A DNA stretch of 64,000 nt from Burkholderia sp. D-99 (lineage in GTDB: Bacteria; Pseudomonadota; Gammaproteobacteria; Burkholderiales; Burkholderiaceae). A program made the position numbers and the translations under genes. Shown one piece after another: positions 16,426 to 25,299 of the stretch; within the stretch, counting starts at the first letter, position 1, and each line of letters begins with the position of its first letter. Below the pieces are notes generated by a model. That model made no database searches and had not been told where the DNA came from. It saw only the letters and a list, made by a program, of their open reading frames with translations. The stretch is from the NCBI RefSeq assembly GCF_011605345.1, contig NZ_JAAOXM010000009.1, positions 219,409 to 283,408 of the forward strand, given 5' to 3'.

Positions 16426-18546
16426 TTACGCCGCGGCGACGGGCCGCACCGCGGCCGGATCCGAATAGCTCGGCCGGCCGTTCTCGACGTGGCCCGCGAA
16501 ACGGCGCGAGAAGGTGCCGGCCGAGCCGTCGCTCACCGTCACGTCATACCATTGGTGGCTTGCCGCGAGTGCCCACTGCTCGACGCGCTCGTCACCGCCA
16601 TGCAGCGTCACTTGCCGCGACGGCGCGCCGTACGCGTTGTCGGTCAGCGTCAGCGTGACGTGAGCCCCGCCAGGGTTGCGCAGCTTCAGGTACAGGTTCC
16701 CGTTCGCGACGTCGTAGCCGGCCTTTACTTCCGGCTGCGCAGGGTTGCGGTGCTGCACGGCCGGGGCCGACACATTGCCCGAGAACACGCGCACGAAGCC
16801 GTTCGGCCCGTACACCGAGAACGTGTATGCGCCGTTCGTCGCCGTCAGGTCGAAGTCCGCATGCAGCACGCGGCGTGCGCCGACCGTGTAGCGCCACGGG
16901 CCGTCGGTGCGGTTCGTCGCATACACGTGGAAGTGCGCGCCCTGGTTGCCGCGGTTCGCGAATTCGATGCGCAGCTTCGTCCCGCCGTAGATGCTCGCGT
17001 TCACATGCAACTCGTACGGCAGCGCACGTGCCGGCCGCACGCCGGGCTCCTGCGGGTCGACCGGCGACGGCGTCGCGGGCACGGTCGGCGCGGGCTGCGA
17101 CGTGCACTGCTGGTCGGCGATCGAACGGTACTGGCTCGTGTCGGGCAGCGGCGGGAACGACGCGTCGGACGAGCGGAAGTCGAATGCGGCGGTGAGGTCG
17201 CCGCACACCGTGCGGCGCCATGGCGTGATGTTCGGTTCGTCGATGCCGAAACGTTCGCCGATGAAGCGGATCACCGACGTGTGGTCGAACACCTGCGAGC
17301 ACACGAAGCCGCCCTTCGTCCACGGCGAGACGACCGTCATCGGCACGCGCGGCCCGAGGCCGTACGGCAGGCCGTCGGCCGTATAGCTGCCGCCGCGGCC
17401 GGGGTTCACGACCGTATGCAGCTCGCCGTCGGTCGTCACGGTCGACGCGCCTTGCGCGGCCGACGTCGGCGGCTGCGGCGGCACGATGTGGTCGAAGAAG
17501 CCGTCGTTCTCGTCGTACATGATGAACAGCACGGTCTTGCGCCATACGTCCGGGTTCGACGTGAGCGCGTCGAGGATCTGCGACGTGTAGTTCGCGCCGT
17601 ACGCGGGCGTGTATTTCGGATGCTCGGAGAACGCGGCGGGCGGGCACAGCCACGACACCTGCGGCAGCCGGTCGTTGATCACGTCGTTCTTCAGGTCGTC
17701 GAGCGTGCGCACCGTCTGCGCGCGCTGGTACAGCGACGAGCCGGGCTTCGCGTTGATGAAGTTCGCGAAGTTCTGCAGCACGTTCGTGCCGTAGTTGCCG
17801 TTGTACGGATCGTTGCCCGTCGTGCCCTGCTGGTAGATCTGCCACGATATGCCGCGCGCTTCGAGGCGCTCGGGAAAGGTCGTCCACGACAGCAACTGGT
17901 ATGCGGGCGGCCCGTCGCCGTCGACGTAGTCGCTGTTGTCGAGCAGCGGACCGCCGAACTTGCCGGTCGGGTCGACGGTGCCCGTCATCAGGTACGAGCG
18001 GTTCGGGTGCGTCGGCCCCGGCAGCGAGCAGAAATAGTTGTCGCACACGGTGAACGCATCGGCGAGCGCGTAGTGGAACGGGATGTCCTCGCGCACGTGA
18101 TAGCCCATCGTCATGTCGGTCTTGTTCGCGGGCCACTGGTCATAGCGGCCGCCGTCGATCGCCGCGTGCGTCTTGTACCACGAGTGGTCGAGGTCGCCGA
18201 CGCACTGCGCGCTGGTGGTCAGCGTGTTCAGCCGGAACGGCAGCACGGGCTTGGTCGGGTCGGCCTTCGACGGCTGGTACCACACCGGCTTGCCGTTCGG
18301 CAGCGGGATCGGGAAGCGGTCGTTGTAGCCGCGCACGCCGCGCAGGTGTCCGAAGTAATGATCGAAGGAGCGGTTTTCCTGCATGAACACGACGATGTGC
18401 TCGACATCGCGGATCGTGCCGGTGCCGCGCGCGGCGGGAATCGCGAGCGCGCGGCGGATCGATTCGGGGAATGCGTTGAGCGCGACGGCGGCGCCCGCGG
18501 ATTGTGCGACGGTATGCAGGAAACGGCGGCGGCTCGATGACGTCAT
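16426..18546 (-). CDS. plcN: phosphocholine-specific (non-haemolytic) phospholipase C
   Basis: A 706-aa secreted enzyme. A Tat signal (SSRRRFLHTVAQSAGAAVALNA) opens the protein. The phosphoesterase domain has IVVFMQENRSFDHYFGHLRGVRG, GPTHPNRSYLMTG and MYDENDGFFDHI, the metal and active-site motifs of bacterial PlcN/PlcH enzymes. Two C-terminal DUF756-type beta domains (around residues 510-600 and 600-690) complete the family architecture. It cleaves phosphatidylcholine and related lipids for phosphate or virulence. A small lipoprotein gene lies 45 bp upstream on the same strand. Confidence 0.95.
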   Translation of the reverse strand: MTSSSRRRFLHTVAQSAGAAVALNAFPESIRRALAIPAARGTGTIRDVEHIVVFMQENRSFDHYFGHLRGVRGYNDRFPIPLPNGKPVWYQPSKADPTKPVLPFRLNTLTTSAQCVGDLDHSWYKTHAAIDGGRYDQWPANKTDMTMGYHVREDIPFHYALADAFTVCDNYFCSLPGPTHPNRSYLMTGTVDPTGKFGGPLLDNSDYVDGDGPPAYQLLSWTTFPERLEARGISWQIYQQGTTGNDPYNGNYGTNVLQNFANFINAKPGSSLYQRAQTVRTLDDLKNDVINDRLPQVSWLCPPAAFSEHPKYTPAYGANYTSQILDALTSNPDVWRKTVLFIMYDENDGFFDHIVPPQPPTSAAQGASTVTTDGELHTVVNPGRGGSYTADGLPYGLGPRVPMTVVSPWTKGGFVCSQVFDHTSVIRFIGERFGIDEPNITPWRRTVCGDLTAAFDFRSSDASFPPLPDTSQYRSIADQQCTSQPAPTVPATPSPVDPQEPGVRPARALPYELHVNASIYGGTKLRIEFANRGNQGAHFHVYATNRTDGPWRYTVGARRVLHADFDLTATNGAYTFSVYGPNGFVRVFSGNVSAPAVQHRNPAQPEVKAGYDVANGNLYLKLRNPGGAHVTLTLTDNAYGAPSRQVTLHGGDERVEQWALAASHQWYDVTVSDGSAGTFSRRFAGHVENGRPSYSDPAAVRPVAAA

Positions 18547-18591
18547 GTTATTTCACCTCGGTTCTGCGGTCGGGGGACGAAAGCGGCGGGA

Positions 18592-18876
18592 TCAGCCTGG
18601 CGACGACGCGGCGGCGCTCGACGCGGCCGCATTTGCCGCGGGCTTCGCGTCGTCGTCGTCATCGGGCGGGTAGTGCACGACGGGCGGTGCGAGCGGCGCG
18701 GCATCGGACGCGGCGGCGTTTGCGGTTGCATCGTTGTTGAATGCGCTGGCGGAGCCGGCCGATGCGCCGGCCTGCTGCGACGCGTCGGCCGTGGGTGCGT
18801 CGTGCGGCGCGTCGTCGCTGCAGGCGGCGACGAAAGCAGCGGCACAAAGAACGACGACGACGGCAACGCGATGCAT
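18592..18876 (-). CDS. small lipoprotein upstream of phospholipase C
   Basis: A 94-aa protein whose start at 18876 has a strong ribosome binding site (AGGAGAGAAGTC before the ATG). The signal MHRVAVVVVLCAAAFVAAC ends in a lipobox with Cys19. The mature part is low in complexity, Ala-rich with a DDDDD run (YPPDDDDDAKP). It probably forms an operon with the phospholipase gene, perhaps as a secretion or envelope accessory. No family is recognised. Confidence 0.7.
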   Translation of the reverse strand: MHRVAVVVVLCAAAFVAACSDDAPHDAPTADASQQAGASAGSASAFNNDATANAAASDAAPLAPPVVHYPPDDDDDAKPAANAAASSAAASSPG

Positions 18877-19143
18877 GACTTCTCTCCTGGCAGGCTGATC
18901 GGGAAACGTTTTCGAGTATGCCGATGCGATGCGACGTTTCGGTGAATCGTTTGCGACCGGCGCGTGATCGCAGAATGCTTTCGATATCCTGACCATTCAC
19001 TTGCACGACGTGGCGGGCGTGCAATATTTCCCGGCGGACGATGCGAGTCGGGCACTTTTACCCGGGCACGCGATGCGATGCATGAGCGCGTGCACGGCAG
19101 CCTGACCGGTCATTGATGGACGCGTGCCGCCGATCGCGTTGCG

Positions 19144-20064
19144 TCAGCGCCGCGGGGTGCGTCGCCGCACCTCGCTGCGCAGCCAGTCGAGCCAGGTGCG
19201 GATCGCCGTTTCATGCGGATGGCCGGGGCGCCACACGACGTAGTGCGCATACACGTCGGTCACGCGCACCGTCGATACGCGCACGAGGGTGCCGTCCGCG
19301 AGTTCGGGCTCGATCAGCGAGCGGCGCGCGAGTGCAACGCCGCGTCCTTTCAGCGTCGCGTCGATCAGCGCGTTCGCATCGGTGAAACGCGGCGCGCGCG
19401 CGGATTCGGTAAGGTCGAGCCGGGCGGCCTGGAGCCACGGTTCCCAGGGCTGCGCGGGATGGCGCAGCAGCGTCGCGCGCACGAGATCGGCCGGCGCGCG
19501 CGGCGCGACGCCGTCGCGATTGCGGTACGCGGGGCTCGCGACCGGAAAGATCGTCTCGTTCATCAGCTTCTCGGCGACGACGCCCGGCCACGTGCCGGGC
19601 CCGTAGCGCAGCGCGACGTCGATGCGGTCGCGCTTGCGCAGCGGTGCGAGCGCCACGTCCGGGTGCAGCGCGATCGCAATGTGCGGATGCGCGGCGGAGA
19701 AGCGCGGCAGGCGCGGCGCGAGCCAGCGTTCGGCGACGCTCGGCAGCACGCTGACGTTCAGCGTGACGTCGCAGGTGCGCGGCCGGCTGCGTACCGTGAG
19801 CGCCGGCTCGAACGCGCGCTCGAGCACGCTGAGGCCCTGGCGCACCTGCAGCGCGAGCGCGTGCGCGGCGTGCGTCGGCGTCGCGCCGTTGCGTTCGCGC
19901 GTGAAGAGCGGGTAGCCGAGCTGCGCCTCGAGCGTGCGGATGTGCTGGCTGACGGCGCCTTGCGTGAGCGCGAGTTCGTCGGCCGCGCGCGTGAAGCTCT
20001 GCAGCCGCACGGCGGTCTCGAACGCACGTAGCGTCTGCAGCGGAGGAAGGTGGATGCGTCGCAT
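19144..20064 (-). CDS. LysR-family regulator (GcvA-like)
   Basis: A 306-aa regulator from ATG 20064 (MRRIHLPPLQTLRAFETAVR). The HTH reads SFTRAADELALTQGAVSQHIRTLEAQLGYPLFTRE and the effector domain resembles GcvA-type proteins. It is divergent from the glutathione S-transferase at 20177 across a 112-bp gap and probably controls it. An upstream in-frame extension to 20178 would overlap the GST start and is unlikely. Confidence 0.9.
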   Translation of the reverse strand: MRRIHLPPLQTLRAFETAVRLQSFTRAADELALTQGAVSQHIRTLEAQLGYPLFTRERNGATPTHAAHALALQVRQGLSVLERAFEPALTVRSRPRTCDVTLNVSVLPSVAERWLAPRLPRFSAAHPHIAIALHPDVALAPLRKRDRIDVALRYGPGTWPGVVAEKLMNETIFPVASPAYRNRDGVAPRAPADLVRATLLRHPAQPWEPWLQAARLDLTESARAPRFTDANALIDATLKGRGVALARRSLIEPELADGTLVRVSTVRVTDVYAHYVVWRPGHPHETAIRTWLDWLRSEVRRRTPRR

Positions 20065-20176
20065 GCGGGTATTAGTAACACTAATGTCCGAGCACGACAA
20101 TTCATCGTTTGCGGCGGGCATGCACGCGTTCCTACACTCGGTTCCGTCTTCCACAGCCCCGTCGGGCCACATCACC

Positions 20177-20815
20177 ATGAACGCATATCGTCTCTATCTT
20201 TCGCCGGGCGCCTGCTCGCTCGCCGCTCACATCGCGCTGGAGGAAACCGGCGCGCCGTTCGACGTCGAGATCGTCTCGGTGCAGAAGCAGCAGAACCTCG
20301 ACGCGCGCTATCTCGCGATCAACGCGAAGGCGCGCGTGCCCGTGCTTGCGATTCCGGGCGAGCCGCGCGTGCTGACCGAAACGCCGGCGATCCTCACGTA
20401 TCTCGCGCGCCGTTATCCCGATGCGCAATTGTTGCCGCTCGGCGATCCGCTGCGCGAGGCGCGGTGCCACGAATGGCTCGCCTGGCTGGTCGGCTGGGTG
20501 CATGGCGTCGGTTACGGCGCGCTGTGGCGGCCGGGTCGCTTCATCGGCGATCCGGCGCTGCACGGCGCGGTCAGCACGCACGGGCGCAGCACGATCGAAG
20601 CTGCGAACGAGACGATCGAAGCCGCGCTGGCCGACGGTCGGACGTGGGCCGAGCCGGGCGCGCATTCGATCGTCGATCCGTTCCTGTTCGTGCTGTATCG
20701 CTGGGGTGTCGCGATCGGATTCGACATGACGCAGTACCCCGCGTGGACGGCCCATGCGCAGCGCGAGGCCGAACGGCCGGCCACGCGACGCGCGCTGGCG
20801 CGCGAGGCGGGCTGA
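20177..20815 (+). CDS. glutathione S-transferase (beta-like)
   Basis: A 212-aa GST. The thioredoxin-like N-terminal domain begins YRLYLSPGACSLAAHIALEETG, which includes the Cys of bacterial beta-class enzymes, and the cis-Pro region reads ARVPVLAI. The all-helical C-terminal domain follows from about residue 90. These enzymes conjugate glutathione to electrophiles or act as thiol reductases. Divergent to a LysR gene that likely regulates it. Confidence 0.9.
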   Translation: MNAYRLYLSPGACSLAAHIALEETGAPFDVEIVSVQKQQNLDARYLAINAKARVPVLAIPGEPRVLTETPAILTYLARRYPDAQLLPLGDPLREARCHEWLAWLVGWVHGVGYGALWRPGRFIGDPALHGAVSTHGRSTIEAANETIEAALADGRTWAEPGAHSIVDPFLFVLYRWGVAIGFDMTQYPAWTAHAQREAERPATRRALAREAG

Positions 20816-20870
20816 CGCAGGCGTGGGCGTTCGTGGTGCAGGCCACGCGCCCGCGTGCAATGCGCTCGCG

Positions 20871-22151
20871 TCAGCGCGTGGCGAACAGCGGATAGGTCGC
20901 GCCGGCGACCAGCGCGGCCGCGAGCCAGACCACGCTCCACGAACTGACGGCGAGCAGCGGCGGAATCGCGAGCGGCGTTGCGAAGAGCCCGAGGTAGACG
21001 ACCGTGTTCGCCATCCCGAGCGCGGTGCCCGCGTGGTTCGCACCCGCGAGCGTCGCGAGCTCCGTGTACGCGACGCCATGCCACGCCGATACGCAGATGC
21101 CCGCTAACACCAGAATCGCGACGATCGCGGCGAGCGGCACGCGCGGGCTGCCGGCCGTCGCGGCTGCGAGCAGCGTGAACGAGCCGGCCGCGACGAGCAC
21201 CGAGCCGCGCAGGTACGCGCGCCGGTTGCCGTGCCGGTCGGTATGGCGGCCGCTCCAGACGCGCATCACCATCGCGCCGAGCTGCAGCACGACCATCGCC
21301 GAGCTGATGCCGGCGAGGCCGAGCCGGCCGAAGTCGTGCAGGAACACCGTCGCGAACGTGAGCACCGCGAACTGCGGCGCGCACAGCAGGCCGATGCCGA
21401 GCACGATGCGCCACACGCGGGCGCTCGCGAGCGGGCCGTGCGCGAGCCGCGCGGGTTGCACGGGTTGCGGCCGTGCGGCCGGTCGATGCGCGACGCCGGG
21501 TGTGGCGGCCGGTTCGGCGGGCGGTTCGTGCAGCCAGCGCCAGGTCAGCACGGCCGACCCGGCGCACAGCAGCATCAGCGTACCGAATACCGCGGCGAAC
21601 CCCAGATGCGACGCGAGCGACGGCAGGAGCGCCGCGCCGACGCCGCCGCCGAGCGGCACGGCCGTCTGGCGGATGCTCATCGCGAGCCCGCGTTCGCGCT
21701 CGCCGAACCAGCGCATCACCGCGCGCCCGCTCGACCCGTTCACGCTGCCGCCGAGCAGGCCGACGCAGCACATCGCCGCGACGACGCGCGCAAGCGGCGG
21801 CACCGCGTGCGCGCTCGGGACGAGCGTGCACACCATCAGCGCGAGCATGGCGGCCGTCGCGACGAGCCCGGTCAGCAGTACGCGGCGATCGCCGAAACGG
21901 TCGGCGGCGATTCCCCACGGCAGCTCGGACAGCGCGACGCCGAAGCCGAGCGCGCCGAGCACGAGGCCGAGCGCGCCGTTGTCGAGGTGGTAGGCCGTGC
22001 GCATCCACACGGCGGTGGTCGGAATGCCTGCCGCCGCGGCCGAAAAGCTCATGTTCGCGGCCACGCCGGCGGCCAGCACGCGCCAGCGATGGGCCGGGCC
22101 GCGTGCGTCGCGGGCGGGCGAGGAGGGAGTGGCGATGCAGGTGGTATCCAT
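20871..22151 (-). CDS. MFS transporter
   Basis: A 426-aa major facilitator with twelve hydrophobic segments in two halves joined by a Pro/Ala-rich cytoplasmic loop (VAHRPAARPQPVQPARLAHG). The loop motif GIAADRFGDRRVLL is the MFS A-motif, with a second copy SGRHTDRHGNRRAYL. The substrate is unknown. It is divergent from a LysR gene (97-bp gap) that carries a consensus promoter, so regulation by that LysR is likely. Confidence 0.9.
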   Translation of the reverse strand: MDTTCIATPSSPARDARGPAHRWRVLAAGVAANMSFSAAAAGIPTTAVWMRTAYHLDNGALGLVLGALGFGVALSELPWGIAADRFGDRRVLLTGLVATAAMLALMVCTLVPSAHAVPPLARVVAAMCCVGLLGGSVNGSSGRAVMRWFGERERGLAMSIRQTAVPLGGGVGAALLPSLASHLGFAAVFGTLMLLCAGSAVLTWRWLHEPPAEPAATPGVAHRPAARPQPVQPARLAHGPLASARVWRIVLGIGLLCAPQFAVLTFATVFLHDFGRLGLAGISSAMVVLQLGAMVMRVWSGRHTDRHGNRRAYLRGSVLVAAGSFTLLAAATAGSPRVPLAAIVAILVLAGICVSAWHGVAYTELATLAGANHAGTALGMANTVVYLGLFATPLAIPPLLAVSSWSVVWLAAALVAGATYPLFATR

Positions 22152-22172
22152 GGCGGCAGGCCCGGTTGGAAA

Positions 22173-22201
22173 TTGACATCGACAGTCTGGCCGCCTACAT
22201 T
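22173..22201 (+). promoter_or_regulatory. sigma-70 type promoter for the lysR gene at 22249
   Basis: TTGACA (22173-22178), a 17-bp spacer, then TACATT (22196-22201). This is close to the housekeeping consensus, which is rare in a genome this GC-rich. Transcription would begin near 22208, about 40 nt before the start codon. Confidence 0.7.
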
Positions 22202-22248
22202 CATCCTGAAAATCGGAAAGTTTTTTATGAATCGTTCGATAAAACGGG

Positions 22249-23307
22249 ATGGTTGATATGTCCGGACACGACATTCCGCGCGACGGTGGCGCTGCGCTCG
22301 CGCTGACCGATGCCGCGCTGGCCCGACCCAACTTCGACGTGGCGGCGCTGCGCAGCCTCGTCGCGGGCGTGGATCTCGGCAGTTTTGCGAAGGCGGCCGA
22401 CCGCGTCGCGCGCTCGTCGTCGGCGGTGAGCGCGCAGATCCGCAAGCTCGAGGAGCAGGCAGGCACGCCGTTGTTCGTGAAGGCCGGACGCGGGCTCGCG
22501 CTGACCGATGCCGGCGACGCGATGCTGCGTTATGCGCGGCGGATGATCGAGCTGAACGACGAGGCCGCCGCGGCCGTGCGCGGCGTGAATCTCGACGGCT
22601 GGGTGCGTGTCGGGTTGCAGGAGGATTTCGGCGAGGCGATCCTGCCTGACGTGCTCGGGCGGTTCGCGCGCGCGCATCCGAAGGTGAGGATCGAGGCGCG
22701 TGTGGCGCGCAATGCCGACCTGCTCGACCGGCTCGACGCGAACCAGCTCGATCTCGCGCTCGTGTGGGGCGATCCGGCGTCGGCGGCGCTCGTGTCGCGG
22801 GCCGGGATCGACAGCGAGGTGATCGCGCAGGTGCCGATGCAGTGGGTCGGGGCGGCGGGGGCGGGCGGGTTCGGCATGCCGGGTGGGGCCGACGAGGGCG
22901 CGGAAGGCGGGGCGGATGCCGCGCACGCCGTAGCGGGTGGCCGTGCCGCGGGCGAGGCGCTGCCGCTCGTCGTGTTCGACCGGCCGTGCCGCTTCTTCGG
23001 CGCCGCGACCGACGCGCTCGATCGCGCGGGCGTGCCGTGGCGCATCGCGTTCACGACGCCGAGTCTCGCCGGGTTATGGGCCGCGGCGGCGGCCGGCCTC
23101 GGGCTGACGGTGCGCTCGCACTACGGGCTGCCCGCGTCGGTGCGCGTCCTCGATGCGTCGTCGTGCGGGTTGCCGGCGCTGCCGAGCCTGCCGCTGATCC
23201 TGCTGCGGCGCACGTCGTCGGCGACGCCGACCGTCGACCGGCTCGCGCGGATCGTGACGCAGGCGGTAAGGGATGCGACGGAGGGGGCGGTGGCGTTGGC
23301 GGCGTGA
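22249..23307 (+). CDS. LysR-family regulator with a Gly/Ala-rich insert
   Basis: A 352-aa LysR regulator, about 50 aa longer than usual. The HTH is SFAKAADRVARSSSAVSAQIRKLEEQAGTPLFVKA, starting near residue 43. The effector domain is interrupted at about residues 200-237 by a low-complexity Gly/Ala/Asp stretch (GAAGAGGFGMPGGADEG and following), then resumes at LPLVVFDRPCRFFGAATDAL. There is also an N-terminal extension of about 25 aa. It is divergent from the MFS gene and probably regulates it. Confidence 0.88.
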   Translation: MVDMSGHDIPRDGGAALALTDAALARPNFDVAALRSLVAGVDLGSFAKAADRVARSSSAVSAQIRKLEEQAGTPLFVKAGRGLALTDAGDAMLRYARRMIELNDEAAAAVRGVNLDGWVRVGLQEDFGEAILPDVLGRFARAHPKVRIEARVARNADLLDRLDANQLDLALVWGDPASAALVSRAGIDSEVIAQVPMQWVGAAGAGGFGMPGGADEGAEGGADAAHAVAGGRAAGEALPLVVFDRPCRFFGAATDALDRAGVPWRIAFTTPSLAGLWAAAAAGLGLTVRSHYGLPASVRVLDASSCGLPALPSLPLILLRRTSSATPTVDRLARIVTQAVRDATEGAVALAA

Positions 23308-23403
23308 TGCCGAGCGACATACGAGAGTCTTGCTGGACGTTCGGCCTATTGGAGCAATGGGGCGAATGTCGTGAGAATGGTGGGTCACTCAATGGAGCCC
23401 ATC

Positions 23404-23631
23404 ATGCAAGTTGCCACTGTCCCCGAAGCCACGATCGATCTCCAACGGCTGCTCGATGCCGCGATCGCAGGCGAACGCGTTGTGATCATGCAGGACGGCA
23501 AGCAGTCGGTCCGGCTTGTGCCGCTCAGGCCGATTCACCCATTCGGTGCCCTCGAGGGGCAGATGTGGATTGCGGATGATTTCGATGCGCCGCTTTCCGT
23601 CGAAGAACTGGCCGCATTCATGGGGAAGTAA
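23404..23631 (+). CDS. Phd/YefM-type antitoxin
   Basis: A 75-aa protein beginning MQVATVPEATIDLQRLLDAAIAG, the N-terminal fold of Phd-family antitoxins, which bind their own promoter and neutralise a partner toxin with the C-terminus. ATG 23404 is preferred because GGAG sits six bases upstream; earlier in-frame ATGs at 23371 and 23392 are possible. Its stop overlaps the toxin start by one base (TAATG). Confidence 0.85.
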   Translation: MQVATVPEATIDLQRLLDAAIAGERVVIMQDGKQSVRLVPLRPIHPFGALEGQMWIADDFDAPLSVEELAAFMGK

Positions 23632-24011
23632 TGCGGCTGCTGTTCGATACGCACATCTTTCTCTGGGCAGTGGCGAACGATCCGAAGCTGAGCGCTCGCG
23701 CGCGCAGCCTGATTACCGCTGCCGATGAAGTGTTCGTCAGCAGCGCGAGCATCTGGAAAGTGGCGATCAAGGCCGGGAAGGGAAAGCTGGATGTCGATGT
23801 GGATCGTCTGGTCGACAAGATCAACACGAGCGAGTACCGCGAACTGCCGGTTCGCGTCGCGCACAGCGCTGCCGTGCGCCATCTGCCCCACTATCATCTC
23901 GATCCGTTCGACCGGCTGCTCGTCGCGCAGGTGTGGTGTGAACCGCTGCTGCTTGTCACCGCGGACGGCCATCTTTCGCAGTATGGCGCGTCCCGGATTC
24001 TGACGGTCTGA
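23631..24011 (+). CDS. PIN-domain toxin (VapC-like)
   Basis: A 126-aa PIN-domain ribonuclease. The acidic active-site positions are visible in LLFDTHIFLW (Asp6), the SSASIWKVAIK region, HLDPFDRLLVAQ and VTADG. It belongs to the short PIN group usually paired with Phd-type antitoxins, as it is here. It would cleave RNA when the antitoxin is degraded. The pair is less GC-rich than its neighbours, which hints at transfer. Confidence 0.88.
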   Translation: MRLLFDTHIFLWAVANDPKLSARARSLITAADEVFVSSASIWKVAIKAGKGKLDVDVDRLVDKINTSEYRELPVRVAHSAAVRHLPHYHLDPFDRLLVAQVWCEPLLLVTADGHLSQYGASRILTV

Positions 24012-24032
24012 AACAGTTTTCGGCGCGAAATC

Positions 24033-24926
24033 CTACGCCGCTGCGGCAGCTTGCGTCGACGCTTCGAGCGCCGCACAGATCGTTGCCAGTCGCTCCTTCA
24101 ACCCTTCACTCGCGGGCACGAACGGCAGCCGCAGCCCGTCCTCGCACCACCCCTGCGCGGCCAGCACGGCCTTCACGGGTGCCGGGTTCGGCTCCGCGAA
24201 CAGCGCCGCGACGAGCGGCTGCAGCGCGACCGACAGGCGCCGCGCATCGGCGAGCCGGCCGTCGCGCAGCAGCGCATGGATGCGCACGTGCCATTCGGGC
24301 AGCACGTGCGCGCTGCTCGCGATCGCGCCGTGCGCACCGGCGCACATCGCCGCGAAGTTCTGGTTGTCGTCGCCGGACAGGATCGCGAGCGGCGTGTCGT
24401 GCACGAGCCGGCTCATCCGGTCGAGCGTACCGCCGCATTCCTTGATGCCCGCGACGCGCGGGTCGCGCGCAAGCGCCTGCAGCGTGTCCAGTTCGACGTT
24501 CACGCCGGTGCGGTACGGGATGTTGTAGACGAGCACCGGCAGGTCGGCCGCGTCGACGATCGCCTCGACGTGGCGGCGGATACCGTCCTGCGTCGGCCGC
24601 ACGTAGACGGGCGGCGTGACGAGCAGCCCGTCCGGCCGTAGTGCCGCGAGTTCGCGTGCACGTGCGGCCGCGAAATGCGTTGCGCTCGCGGTCAGCCCGA
24701 CGACGATCGGCAGCCCGGGCGCCGCGTCGCGCAGCGTCGCGAACACCGCATCCTGTTCACGTGCATCGAGCAGTACGCCTTCACCGGTCGTCGCGCCCGC
24801 GACGAAGCCCGCGATGCCCGCGCCCGCATAGTGGCGCGCGAGTCGCGCGAGCGCGGCATGGTCGACTTCGCCGTGGTGGAATGGCGTGATGATCGGCAGC
24901 CAGATACCTTCGAAACGTGTGTTCAT
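24033..24926 (-). CDS. 4-hydroxy-tetrahydrodipicolinate synthase-like (DapA family) aldolase
   Basis: A 297-aa class I aldolase of the DapA/NAL superfamily. The conserved positions of DHDPS are visible: GATTGEG (tandem Thr), PPVYVRPTQDG (Tyr), YNIPYRTG (Tyr and Arg) and the Schiff-base Lys in GIKECGG. It may make dihydrodipicolinate precursor for lysine and murein, or be a paralogue using another keto acid. ATG 24926 is preferred because GAGG lies upstream; an ATG four codons earlier exists. No other lysine gene is nearby. Confidence 0.85.
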   Translation of the reverse strand: MNTRFEGIWLPIITPFHHGEVDHAALARLARHYAGAGIAGFVAGATTGEGVLLDAREQDAVFATLRDAAPGLPIVVGLTASATHFAAARARELAALRPDGLLVTPPVYVRPTQDGIRRHVEAIVDAADLPVLVYNIPYRTGVNVELDTLQALARDPRVAGIKECGGTLDRMSRLVHDTPLAILSGDDNQNFAAMCAGAHGAIASSAHVLPEWHVRIHALLRDGRLADARRLSVALQPLVAALFAEPNPAPVKAVLAAQGWCEDGLRLPFVPASEGLKERLATICAALEASTQAAAAA

Positions 24927-25065
24927 GCAAAGCCTCATGGTGGAAACGGAGTGGGAAGGAACCGTTCCGCCGGCGGAGGGCCGGAGTGAGGCATGCGTGC
25001 AAGGAGAATGAAACGACCTGCGGGCATCCCGTCCGGCATTCGCCTGACGGGACGCGACGTCCCCG

Positions 25066-25161
25066 TCAGTCGAGGAGTCGTTTTTTCAGTTTCAGCCCGG
25101 CCGCGCGCGTACCTGCCGCGATGGCGGCGAGGATCGGAAGCGAGCGCTGGGTAGCGGACAT
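25066..25161 (-). CDS. possible 31-aa microprotein
   Basis: A short minus-strand frame beginning MSATQRSLPILAAIAAG and ending GLKLKKRLLD, with a hydrophobic stretch followed by a basic tail. It has no strong ribosome binding site. It could be a tiny membrane-associated peptide, or chance. Confidence 0.2.
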   Translation of the reverse strand: MSATQRSLPILAAIAAGTRAAGLKLKKRLLD

Positions 25162-25252
25162 GGATGAACCGTAAGTGGGCTGAGCGGCGATCTTAACACC
25201 GGATTCGATGCGCGCGCGAGCGTCCACCGCCGTTTAGCAGGATTCGAGATTT

Positions 25253-25299
25253 GCTTTCCACGACTGATTGGAAAGCGCGCCGCGCCCGGCCGCTAGAAT
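25253..25299 (+). promoter_or_regulatory. inverted repeat and likely promoter of the sulfate-binding protein gene
   Basis: GCTTTCCA (25253-25260) and TGGAAAGC (25269-25276) form perfect 8-bp arms with an 8-bp centre. A TAGAAT -10-like box follows at 25294-25299. The palindrome covers where the -35 would be, a position suited to a regulator such as CysB, but no factor can be assigned from sequence. Confidence 0.5.

Noticed and set aside
16390..18540. A 716-codon plus-strand frame opposite phospholipase C
   Set aside because: Antisense shadow of a well-conserved gene; composition is typical of mirrored GC-rich coding DNA.
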